From: Amblyornis subalaris
Lineage: Eukaryota; Chordata; Aves; Passeriformes; Ptilonorhynchidae
Assembly (NCBI GenBank): GCA_018881555.1
Contig: JACAXG010000064.1
Coordinates: forward strand, 2,292,852 to 2,356,851
Direction: 5' to 3'
Length of the DNA stretch: 64,000 bases
In this document: positions 8,701 to 19,532 of the stretch, in pieces
How positions within the stretch are numbered: position 1 is the first letter of the stretch
Layout: each line of letters begins with the position of its first letter
Position numbers and translations under genes: made by a program
The notes under the pieces: generated by a model
What the model was told of the DNA's origin: nothing
What the model saw: only the letters and a program-made list of their open reading frames with translations
Databases searched by the model: none

Positions 8701-11700
8701 CCCAGGGCAGGGCTTCTTCACATGCGGTCCCTGCACCACTGGTGGTGCCCGGCCTGCCTGAAGGTGGTCTGCGAAATGATTGCAATTAAGAAAATGAAAC
8801 CATACACGGTGCATTCCCACGCAGGNGAGCCAGCAATCAGAAAGGAGATGAAGTCACAGTAACAGATAAAGGTTTTGAGTTTTAGGTCCTGGTGATGGTT
8901 CTTTCAGTGATGTTGTCCTCGAGTTTTTGTGCTTTTTTAATGAAAGGCGGTGAATTCATCATTCGGTTTAAGGAGGTTGGTGTGGGGCACCTGGTTGCCC
9001 CACTTCATCTGGCACTGGAAACCAAGTCTGGTCCATGCTGCAAGAGCCCTGCTGCTGCCAGAAGTTACCTGCAGCCAACCCCACATACCTATTCAAAGCA
9101 CCTTCGTTTTCCTCATTACGGGACGTGCTTGCATAATCTTCCTTGTATGATAAGGAACAGTGCCTACTTTCTGTCTCACGCCCAGGCCTCCAGACTTAGC
9201 CAGGCCTAAGGAAAGGACTGTTCTGCGTAAGGAGCTCCACCTGGGAGTGTAGACACATCCTAAGGACATGATACTATCTGGGTGGGGGGGAGAGGGTGTT
9301 GCCCCAGGCGTCCAGCACTGAGACTCACAGGCTGGTGTGGAGAGAGCAGTTGGAAAGGGGTGAGAAACACGGCACTCAGAAATTTCTCTGTGCCTCAGAG
9401 GAGTTTCCTCCTTGGTCCTGTGAGAGAAAAAACNCACAGTTTTTTTTTGGTTTTGTTTGGGGTGACTTTGCTGTTTACTCTGGGGAGGATTTTCAAATGG
9501 TGCTGCTGAAAATTGACTGAGGGAGTTGCCCACCTTCATCCTAACCTCAATAATGGAGTGTCTGGATTGTCAGCTGAACCTCAAATAACTTGACCTGACA
9601 CCACTCAAACCAGTGGAGACCCGAGGCTGTACATGGGATAGATCTCTGACCCCAGCCATTTGTTCTCCTACAAGATCCGTGGGATCTCGCTTGCCTGGTC
9701 CTGCATTCACCGCTGATGATGAATGCCATGTTCTGAGCATTGATAAAAGCGTCTTTGATGGGGCTTAGCTCAGACTACCTTGGTGAAACCTAGGACTTTG
9801 GTGAAAAAACAAGCACATGGAGCAGGATCTGGCCTTTCCAAAGAGGTTTTGTTGCATTCGGCAATGGATGTGAAGGAAATTCATGGTTCTTGGGATGGCT
9901 GAGGAAAGGGATGAATGAATCAATTTGCATTTGGGGGTGTGTGGGGGGTAACAGGACTCTTTGTCCCTTGCGGAAGTGCTTCAGATGATCGGGTGTGCAC
10001 TGTTCAGGAGACAGTAGAGACTGGTCTTTAAGCTTAAACTGGAAAGAATCCTACTTTCAGTCCTCTTGGGCCATGGTTTAATACTGGTGGTGGTAGCAGA
10101 GTGAGCGAAGCCTTCTGCTGTTTTCCTCTCTGTTTCTCATGGAAGGTGGAGGCAGGCAAATGTTAAGTGACTTTCCTGAGGCCATGTAGGAAACCAGTAG
10201 GGCAGGAGCCAGGTCATTAGGACATCCTTTCTCCAGAATTTAACAAGAAGTGGACCAGAGGTGCAGAAAAAGAACGGGACTTGCCCAGGGTTGAGGGATC
10301 ATCCCATCTCCCGAGGCATTTGCCCTGGCAACACGACTATCACTCACTTCCTGTACATTCGCTGCAAAAGGTGAATGGGAAGGGGTGTGTGGGGGAAACA
10401 AGCCGGTTGCTATTAATTCAGTTGAGCTTGAATGGACATGCACAAGCAATCTGGAGAAGGAAATAGCTCTAGTTCTGTCTGGTTCAGCAGAAACTCCGCC
10501 CACTGAAGCTTTCCGGCAGGAAATCAAGTTACAAACATTAAATGATCTGAGCAAATTCTCATACACTGATCCTACCCTGGGGACAGGACACTTTTGCGAG
10601 CTGCTTGTTGAGGCTGTAGTTTGAGATACCTTAACCCTTTCTGGAGTNGCACTTTGAGGGCATCACAGCTTCTCATGCTGGCCAGGGACAAGAGATCATA
10701 TGCAAGAAAAAAAAATGATTTACAACTGTTGGGGTCATTCTTCATGAATAAAGAAGCCCTGAAAGCTGTCTGTATGTGCAGGAAAAAAAGGGGAGGGCTG
10801 GGGAGTAATTTTTCTACTTGCTTTTCCTACTGAAAAATTGAGATCTGTCGACAATGTGTTTCCTGGAACACCCTAAAGATGACCAAAAAACGTGTGGTTT
10901 CTGGCACCAGCCTGACCGTGCAAGTGAAACCTCTCAATGGGGAAGGGAACCAAATTGTACTTGGAATGTTTCAGACCCTTTGTTTTTAATTAGGAGAAAT
11001 GCCTGAAAAACAATGAGTTGTCATCGTAAAAATCCACCTACTGCTTCAGCTAAGGGTTAAGATAAATTGTAATCTGCATTTAAATGTATAATGAACCTTA
11101 AGGAAATAAACCTTGAGGCTTGGTAATAGCCCCGAGATTTAAAATGAAAAAGCACAGAGAGGAGGGGAGCTTTTCTTTTCACTGAATAGGAAGGAAAAAG
11201 AAGCACAGCTCATATTTTTCTCTTTATCCAATTACCAGTAATGTAGATGAATGTCTGACACTGAGAAAAGAGGGGAGGTGGAAACTGCCTGCAGAGACAG
11301 CGAGGCTGTTTTTCACATGCTGTCTGCTTTGGGGGCTTGCAGCCCCTCAGCACATTGCTGGAGAGTGGGAGGGTGGGGATGGCCCCTGGCAAACAGTGCT
11401 TCCCTCCNGAGCTGGGTCTCAGGTTTCCTTTTTTTTTGCTCCAAGAAGCAGAGCATCTCCTGGTGAAGGTCACAGCTTTGATCCCCACGGCTCGCTCTCG
11501 TGTTTATGGATGGCCATTATTAGTAACACAGGGTAGTGCATGCACTGCTCCATGCCTGCCCTTGTCTGACTGCAAGGGAGCAGGGGCAGGATAACAAAAG
11601 AAAGTATAAATAGAGCCTTTTAAAAAGCCTGTTAAATGGGAAGAGACTTTTAGGGAGGAGAAAGAATGAGGCATGTTACCATAGGAACTGCCAATAGTTT

Positions 11701-12126
11701 ATTTAAGAAGGGCAAAGAAACAAACACCACAAAAAGGCGAATCCAAGAGGACTTGGAGATTGCTGGAGGAATATGTCAGGATACAGACACGGAAGGGCCA
11801 GGTAAGAGCAGTGAGCTTCTACTAAAGCTGTGCTGAAAAAATTCATCTCACTTTACCTCCTGCAAAGTGGTCTGGAAAATGTTACTATGAAATGTGTGTT
11901 TCCAGTTAGGGAAACTGCATTTCCAGGTTTTTTGGGGGGGTGGAGGAAGAGGGAAGGCATGAGAACAAATGTCACTTTGGTGAAATCATCAGGAGCAAAG
12001 GGCCACGTTACCTTTGACTAACCTGTACCCACTTAAGCAAACCCAGCTCATGCTTTCGGTCACCCCAGTGTTAGAGGAATAGCAGAGGATATTCTGATGT
12101 GTTGATGATGAGCAATATTATTTGAG
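5721..12126. other. unique non-coding DNA
   Basis: Largely repeat-free. Low-complexity pieces include an A-rich run at about 5803-5880 and an A/C-rich run at 8101-8160. Bases 11020-11130 are AT-rich and complex and could be conserved. Frames of up to 148 codons (for example minus strand 9093-9539) have no recognisable domains, are interrupted by an N, and look like chance frames. Confidence 0.5.
6981..7005 (-). mobile_element. CR1: CR1 tail relic
   Basis: About 25 bases, CAGAATCAGAGAATATCCTG and a little more, match the extreme 3' end of the TATCCTGAG-type CR1 seen at 5453. The rest of the element is absent, so this is either a very short truncated insertion or a decayed remnant. Confidence 0.55.
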
Positions 12127-12171
12127 ATGCTGCTGCTGCTGCTGNTGATGATGACAATGATGATGATGACA
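12127..12171 (+). repeat. (TGC)n/(GATGAT)n compound microsatellite
   Basis: Five TGC units followed by an N, then TGATGATGACAATGATGATGATGA-type repeats. It abuts the truncation point of the CR1 fragment to its right. Confidence 0.85.
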
Positions 12172-12328
12172 TGGTTGCCCCATCTCTGGAAGTGTTCAAG
12201 GCCAGGTTGGATGGGAGCCTGAGCAACCTGGTCTAGTGGAAGGTGTCCCTGCCNGTGGCAGGGGGTTGGAATGAGATGATCTCTAAGGTCCCTTCCAACC
12301 CAAACCATTCTATGAGTCTATGATTCTC
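12172..12328 (+). mobile_element. CR1: CR1 fragment (last ~155 bases)
   Basis: Contains GCCCCATCTCTGGAAGTG, CAAGGCCAGGTTGGATGGG, AAGGTGTCCCTGCC and the tail CCATTCTATGAGTCTATGAT. The 5' truncation coincides exactly with the GAT/TGC microsatellite. Confidence 0.93.
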
Positions 12329-13214
12329 TGTCCTTTATTGTTCCTTTTCCCCACAGGAAAGCTCTCACTGGGTCAGGAGCAAATACCGAAGACTGAGAAT
12401 GTTGGCAGCTGTGATGGACAATGATGCTGTCTGTCTTCCTTATCCCATTGTTGTTTTGATTTCTCCTCAAATATTTTTGCTGAGATTATGTAATTTGTAG
12501 GCAAAGCAGCTGATTGTAACAATTCACATTCATTTTTCCTGTGCCCAGATGATGCATCCTGCCTGAAGACCACCTTGTGCTAAATGCTGCACATTCGTAG
12601 GACAGAAAGATGCTTTCTGCCCTGAAGAACACTCAACACCAGAAAAGAAACAGCAGATAGAAGAGCAGGTGTGATGGTACTCGGAAAAACCACAACGGGA
12701 CGGTCCCACTCTTGACTTTAAAAGCTCAAAGAACAGAAGCAACTCAGAAGTCCCTGCAGTTGGGGTGCCTCTTGCTGTTTTGTTTTTAATATTTTAGTTT
12801 CTAAATCGGTGTAAGGATTTCCAGTTCCTGACTCATAATTTTGAAAACTTCAGGTCTGGTACTACTGGAAGGGTTCAAACGATGGAGAAGCCACAAAGAG
12901 AGATCAAGTGTCCCTGAGAGCAGAGCTAAGAATTGCAAACATCGTTATCTCTTCTAAAAACTGCACCAAAAACTTTGACAGGAAGAGAAAAACTGTTGCA
13001 AAAGTCTCCTGCCTCTCTGCAGTGGAGGGAAGACACTGAACTGTCCCATCCTGGACTCATGATACCAAGTAAAGCAATACAGTGTATTTGCACAGCAGGG
13101 TAGGAGACTTTTTGTTAGGTTTCTATCAAGAGGTCCCTTCCTCTCACTGAGAAGGAGACAGATTTTTTTTAAAGCTGTGGAATATGAGCTGAAAACCCTA
13201 TTTCTCCTTAGAGT
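12329..13214. other. unique non-coding DNA
   Basis: Nothing recognised on either strand. Confidence 0.55.
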
Positions 13215-13353
13215 CATCATAGAATCACAGAATGCTTTGAGCTGGAAGAGTCCTTAAAGATCACCTCATTCTAACCCTTCTGCCAGGGGCAGGGACACCT
13301 TTCACTAGACCTGGTTGCTCAAAGCCCCATCCAACCTGGCCTTGAAAACTCCC
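13215..13353 (-). mobile_element. CR1: CR1 fragment
   Basis: Antisense tail ATCATAGAATCACAGAATGC, then GATCACCTCATTCTAACCC, CCAGGGGCAGGGACACC and CCATCCAACCTGGCCTTGA. Similarity fades after 13353. Confidence 0.93.
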
Positions 13354-13409
13354 AAATCCATAAGTTTGTCCTCAATTTCTTTCTCCAGCACCTCTCTGCT
13401 CGCCGAGTG

Positions 13410-13446
13410 CTTTGCAGCAGCAGCACCACAGCAGCACCACCACATT
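13410..13446 (+). repeat. CAG/CAC triplet tract
   Basis: GCAGCAGCAGCACC followed by ACAGCAGCACCACCAC. It resembles the triplet tract inside the CR1 at 2733-2914, and it again lies beside an antisense CR1 and near an N. Confidence 0.8.
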
Positions 13447-16400
13447 ACNGATCCCCTGGATGAAATCTGAGGCACAGCTTGAAAGGCTGATGCTTCTGTG
13501 AGCCCATTAACACAGACATGTTTGCCGGGGGATAGAAATGACTTCATCCAAGAAATGCCTTGGGTTACCTAACTCAAGCCAAACCTATGGGTGGCATATT
13601 TATTTTTAGGTTTTGTGCTAAATTCTCTTCATTTTCTCCCCCAGAGCAAGAGGCGAATCAGAACCTGACTGCTCCACTTTCTACATTTCCCTGACCCTAT
13701 GGAGAGTTATCCCATATGCCCACCCATGCATGAGAAATTCAGGGTGAGCATTTTCGGAAGGTTTCACACAGCCTTTGATGTCTCCCAGCCTGGGAAATTG
13801 GTCCTCCTCCTGCTTCCCAGCTTGGAAGCTCTCACTGTGGTATCTGCAAGAGATAACGCTCCCTTTCGCAGCCTGCACTCCGGGTCAGTCTGACTGTTTG
13901 CTGTGGGACTGCAAAAGGGATATTTCCCTCCAGATATTGCAGAAGGGCCCTTTTGGAGAGGCTGGCCAGCCTGAAGAGCTGGGCAGTCCACGCCACTCCT
14001 CTCTTCTCACAGAGATTGAGTTATGCCAGGCTTTGACCTAAGTGAAACTGCTGACGGTCACAGGGATTTGACTAATCTCCTTAGGTCGCTGTGAAATTTG
14101 TGATTCCTTTTAGGGAATAGAATTTTTTTTATGATTTTCTTTTTTTCCCTTTGGGCTAACTTGCAATGTAAAAATAAACTGGAGCCCACGGTGGGAGATT
14201 AATTTCCTCCTGAACTCAGGAAGGGCAGTCAGTCAACACAAGATCCTCCTGGCCCATCCCAGGAGGATGCTGCTCCTGGATTCATTCCTGGAGACAGCTG
14301 CTGTCCGACCTTACCGTAAGACTTCCTTCCCCAGCGCTCTCCTCCTGGCCCTGCCATAGCCCCGTGGGGTCTGAGTGCAGCCCCTGGGCACAGCCCAAGA
14401 CATTTCCTTCCCCTCTGCTCTGCTCTGCCTCAGAGCCCTCAGATAGCAATGCTTCTGGGGGTGGGGAGCTGAAATGACAAAACCTTAATTTCTAGCCATA
14501 TTTGACCTATCTCCTAGTGAAGGGGGAGCCCACATCTCCCCAGGTATCCAGCCTCCAGGGGCTTATGAGTAATTTTGTCTCCATTTTCATGGCTCAGAAA
14601 GCCTCTTTGCAGCCTCCTCCCAGGGTAATTGTGTCCTTTCTCTGCAGAAAACCCCATTCCTGTGGTTTTTCCATCAGTCCTGCTTCCAGCATGCTCCTGC
14701 CCTTTCCAGAACATGGGAGGGTGTGCACCATGCCCATGATACATCTCCTACTTGATCAGCATTAGCCCGACTTTCCTGGCTCTCCAATCCTTCCTGGCCC
14801 AAATTGCATTTAAGGGCAGTTTCATTATAAATTGCTCAAACACCCTGAGGAGAGTTGCAGTTTGGCATTGTGCTCTTGCACCCAAAACTCTGCAGAAACA
14901 CTAGACCCACCTTCCATATGGGGGTTGGTACACAGGTCCCTGTTGCAAAGAAACCCCCCAAACCCCTCAATGCATATGGTTGCTGCACAATGCATGTATT
15001 AGTCAAAGAATTAAGAACTGGTTGCTCACACAAATGTCAGAGCCTGGCTCATTTTTTGCTGTGCTCCAGGGGTTCCTGTTTCTGGACATTCCCATGAATT
15101 AAACTGAGCAAGCTGGCAGAGAAGAAACAGTCTCTGAATGTTGGCATGAAAAGCCTCACCACAAATTCAGCTGTCATTGTCCTTCTGCTTTGAAAGTTTT
15201 AAGCCCTTCAATTAGGGAGAAATGACAATGCCCAGAGTGGGATTCCTTTGCTCTTATTTTGGCATGTGGAGTTGAGATGTCTGGCTTTGGATGAACTACT
15301 CACTGTCAGCTCCCTTCATTGCCAGTGCAGAGAAAAGGAAGAACCACAGTGTGATTCAACCTACAATAGTGTCTGAGAGAGGTCAGATGAATCACAGACT
15401 GTAGAAGAAGCTGAATCTGCGTGGCCAGACAGAAGATTCTACATTTTAGAGGTCTAAATTTAAGTGGAATGAATTCCACTCCTGTGACTCAGGTGGTGGA
15501 TCGTGCTGCAATGACAAACTGACCATGCTGAGTAATGCAGCTCTGATTTCATGACTTTCCTTCACCTCTGACTCTTTTTCTTGCCTGTGTCAAGGCACAG
15601 CACTGTCCTGTTCATTCATTTCTTAGCCCTCAGTGGCAGGACTGTGCCAGGTGGCATCTAGCTGGCCATGGAGCACGTGTTTGTCTTCTGGGGGTGCAAC
15701 CATGTGGCCTTACCTTGTGTTTCCAGGTTGCTTCATTTTCTTTCCTCTAAGACAAGACAGCTTTGAATTAATAAACGTGCTGAAGGGTAAAGTCACAGGC
15801 AAAGTCTACACAGCTCGAGACTGCAATGCTGAGAGGTCAAGAAGAGGCTGATAGTGGCCAGGAAAGCTGTGGAAGTGGGCCTGGGATATGGGCAAGGAGG
15901 GAAATTTGGTGGGGTTGAACATGTGAATACGAGTAATTTCAAAAATTAAAAGCACAAGGTAACATGAGAAAATGTTGGATTCATGAAAAGTGGGGCTGAA
16001 AGGTGGACTTGGTTCCACCACATAATCTACCCCAACACAGGGGGTCATATCTGGGTTCCTAAAGCCAAGCAAGGAAAGAAGTTACTTTGCTAGAGACTTT
16101 CCTTCTTGTTTCCTGATCCTTGGGTCTGTGTCCGGTGGTTCACAAGGTTTATTGTGCAACGAGCAGTGTTGCCTCCCTGTGAACTGCAGCCATGGGGATT
16201 TTATTCTCACACTGCATTACTAGAAGTTCTTTTAAAGTTTTCCCTAGAATTCCCTGGCTAGGTTATCCCTAGAAATCACCAGCTGGGAAGCAGGATTAAC
16301 AAGCAGTCGTGTCCTCCTTCTCTGAACCTCAAGGGCATGTCATTGACGCCACACTGCTCCAGGGGCCTGCTTCCCCAGTGGGAATCTGGTTCTTGTTCCC

Positions 16401-16865
16401 TGTGATATGTGGCAATCCTTCGCATTTGAAATAGATGTGCCAGACTGTGACAGGGAAAAGCGCCTTGGGCAGGGCAGATTGGAGAGAGCTGGCAGGGACT
16501 GGAGTCACAGGGTGTCTCTTGGGTGCATTTCTGCCTCTCTTGCTTCCTCTGACAGGGATAGGAGGACACAGCTCAGGGCTGTGCATCTCTCTCTGAGCCA
16601 AGGATGTGGAGAAGCTGTGCTTGTGCCTCTGGGGATGTGTGCAGAGCAGGAACGTGAAGGCCCTCACTGCAGACAAGAGGACAGCAGAACCTGGCTAGGT
16701 GATGCTACCAGGTAGCACTGTCCAGGAGGGGAAGGTGCTTTTGCAACAGGTATTAATGCGCTCAAATTCAGATGTAACCTGTTCAGTGAGGACTGAGATG
16801 GATGGAGATTCCTTGGTGCTGAGCAGAGCGCAGAGGCAGCCAGGCTTTCAGATGGAATTGGAAAC
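13447..16865. other. unique non-coding DNA
   Basis: No interspersed repeats or domain-bearing frames seen. Bases 14160-14230 contain an AT-rich motif cluster including AGATTAATTT. Frames at 13764-14041 on both strands overlap each other and have no family resemblance. Confidence 0.5.
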
Positions 16866-17120
16866 CACGGAATCGCAGAATGGTTTGAGTTGGAAAGGAC
16901 TGGAAAGATCATCTTGTTTCCATGCCCCTGCTGTGGTCAGGGACAACTTCCCCTACACCAGGTTGCTCAAAGCCCTGTCCAGCCTAGCCTTGAACACTTC
17001 CAAGGATGGGGCAGCCACAGCTTCTCTGGGCAACTTGTGCCGGTGTCTCACCACCCTCACTGCAAAGAGTTCTTTCCTAATATCTACTCTAAACCTAATG
17101 TCTTTCAATTTAAAGCCACT
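16866..17120 (-). mobile_element. CR1: CR1 fragment
   Basis: Antisense CR1: AATCGCAGAATGGTTTGAG, TTGGAAAGGACTGG, CACTTCCAAGGATGGGGCAG, TCTCACCACCCTCACTGC and CTTTCCTAATATC. The ATCATAGAATC octamer repeat at the tail has been lost. Confidence 0.93.
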
Positions 17121-17237
17121 TAAATGGCCTCTCTAGTCCCTGAGTCCTCTCCTGGCTGGTGCCAGTGTTGTCTGCAGGACCTTGAGGTGTACCTGGAACT
17201 TCTCTGCTCATGGTCCGGGCCAGCTCCTGCCTAGAAG

Positions 17238-17281
17238 TTGTATAGTCAAGTAAGTTCAGTTGTTTAGTCAAGTAAGCTCAG
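17238..17281 (+). repeat. 22-base tandem duplication
   Basis: Two adjacent 22-base units (17238-17259 and 17260-17281), both containing TAGTCAAGTAAG, differing at two positions. No longer array is present. Confidence 0.9.
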
Positions 17282-19224
17282 AGACAGGGCCGGTTGGGCT
17301 GGGAGGGTGCTCCACCATCTTCTATTTTGAGGTCCTTAAAGAACCAGAAGGCTTGCTTCTTCCCCAAAGCCTAAGAGACCCTGAATATTTTAATTCATGC
17401 TAGCTATTAGTATAGCAATAATTAAATAATGAAGAATGCTCCAGAGGGATGTGCTCAGTAGATACACGACCTTGCTCTAGAAATTGTCCCTTCCTTTCTG
17501 CTCGTAATGCTGGTGTAGCTCCAATTAACCTTTGAACTGCTGAATAGATCCACATAATCCCAAAGAGATTTCCATGGCAGTCTGGTGGGGACTTATGGGA
17601 AAGAGTAATGCCTTAAATTGCAGGCTGCTTGGGATGGGAAAAACTCCTTCCCATTTCCTCATTCTTTGTAGCTTTGAGAGACTGAATGTTTGGTCTAAAC
17701 ACACGTTAGGTGGTGGTGCGTTAGACTGTGGTGATGCTGGAATTTTATCCTGAAATTATTCATCCCTACATGCCATACTTGCTCCTGTGGGCACACTTCA
17801 TTTTGTCGGTGGGTGCTGAAGGCATGGAGCAGTGAAGAGTTTTGGATCCTGGAGGAATGTGTCCTCCCAAGCCTCCCATGAAGTGGTTTGTGGTACTCCA
17901 CACCTGGAATGGACTCTGTTCTCAGGGTACTGAGATGCTGAGTGCACCAAGAAGTCAAACCCTTTTACCACAGCTCATAGGAGGCAGCCAAATGCCCAGG
18001 GTTTGGAGGTTTGGGCTCTGTGTCCAAGTGCTCTGCTGAGGGCTGGGTGGTGTGTCTTTAAAAGGCATCAAGATCCCGATCCAAATGTTCTTGTCTCACA
18101 GCAGTAAAATTGGAGTCATTCCTGGGATTGTTTTGCTGCCTAAGGGAGAGAAGGATCTGACCCACAGATAACCACCTCCACCTGAAAGTGTCAGCCTATG
18201 CAGAGGAGTTCAGCTGGCAGGAGAACCTCTGTGATGGAGGCAGTGATTTGCACGAAGAGATTTGGAGCCATTTATGCTGCACTCCCGTGTGTTTGTGTCT
18301 CCCCTCGGTTCCCACGCCTCTGCACTTCCTTGTTTAGCCCAGGCCCGGAAGCAAAACTGCTGAAATGCAAGGAGGAAAGTTATTCTCATGGCGTTTCCAG
18401 TCCAAACAGAACCAGGAGGGAGAGAGGAAATCTCATGAGAAAGCTTGACAGATTTCCAGCCTGGTCCCACTCAGGGCCATGGAGCTTCTGGTGTTTCATC
18501 TGAGCCTCTGGGTCTGGAGCTCTCACCACATTTCCATGTGCCTGGAAGTCCTGCAGCACCAGAGCGACCACAATGCTGGTGTCCAGGGCCTTCCTGCAAT
18601 CCCATGGATCCCAGCTTCCCTCTGATCCAGCCCTGATGCAGTGAAGAGCAGTGTGTTTGCTGCTTGTTCCCACCATGGATGAGGATGGTGAGGCTGTGGG
18701 TGACTTCTGCAAGCGAGAGATTTTTCTGGTGGAGATGAAGCTCCTCCTTTCTTCACAATCAGGGAGGATATCCAGGAGAGGAACAGAGATTTCTATCTGG
18801 AAAGCAAGCCCAGTGCTCTGCAATGGCACCAGACTTGTGGGTGACTTCTCTCCTCAGATACCTCCACATTTCCCCTCGTGAGATGTGCAGTCCATCCGGG
18901 AAAGAGGTGGGATGGGAAGGCTGTCCTGGACCAGCTCTTTTGAATGTGGAGTCCCAGAAATTGGCACCAATGCAGTCTCCTGATTATGTGGGAGAGGAGG
19001 ATATCCAGGGATAAGATGCATATTGCACCCAGGCACTGTCAAACATCATGCTAGGATGTGGGAAGAGCAAGAAGCACCTGTTTGTCCTTGGATGGTGCCT
19101 GCTGATGCCAGGATGGTCATCTCTGGGCATTGCCATCTCGTCCAGTGCCACCCCAATCCCTGTTCTTGCTCACTCCTTTTGGATGCCTGCTCGTTTGCCT
19201 CCATTCCCTTTCCAGCAGTGGTCT

Positions 19225-19460
19225 GTGCTGATTAATTGCAGACTGTGCTAAAGTGTTTCCTTGCGTATTTGGCTTTAAATTTATCACCCCTTGCTGAATG
19301 ATGGTGGTAATTAGGAGTTTGCTGCATCCCCAGCTTTTGTTCTGCAATGCAGCCAATGCAGCAGCAATTAATCCCCCGGCAAACACAGCGGAGGTGAATT
19401 CAGCAGCGCTGGGGACAGAGATAATCTTGGGATAATTTATAATTGTAAAGCCATGCTCGG
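19225..19460. promoter_or_regulatory. candidate conserved enhancer with homeodomain-type sites
   Basis: Contains ATTAATTGC (19231-19239), TAATTAGG (19308-19315), TTAATCCCCC (19368-19377), GATAATCTTGGGATAATTT (19420-19438) and ATAATTG. Two K50-type TAATC cores and several TAATTA cores fall within 240 bases of repeat-free sequence. This is the motif composition of many vertebrate developmental enhancers. The function is inference. Confidence 0.25.
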
Positions 19461-19510
19461 AGCGGGAGAGACCTCTGGGACTTGCTTTGCTTTCCGTTTC
19501 GGAGGAAAGG

Positions 19511-19532
19511 CTGACTGACTGACTGACTGACA
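19511..19532 (+). repeat. (TGAC)n microsatellite
   Basis: Five uninterrupted units of CTGA/TGAC. Confidence 0.9.

Noticed and set aside
9093..9539. 148-codon minus-strand frame
   Set aside because: No domain, contains an N, and two plus-strand frames overlap it.
16699..17136. 145-codon plus frame
   Set aside because: Its second half is the antisense CR1 tail; similar CR1-derived frames at 22334-22715, 40363-40656 and 58840-59355 were rejected for the same reason.
18651..18881. ATGGATGAGGATGG with good Kozak context followed by a donor-like GTGAGG
   Set aside because: Only a few codons before the donor, no acceptor partner or protein similarity, and no promoter features.
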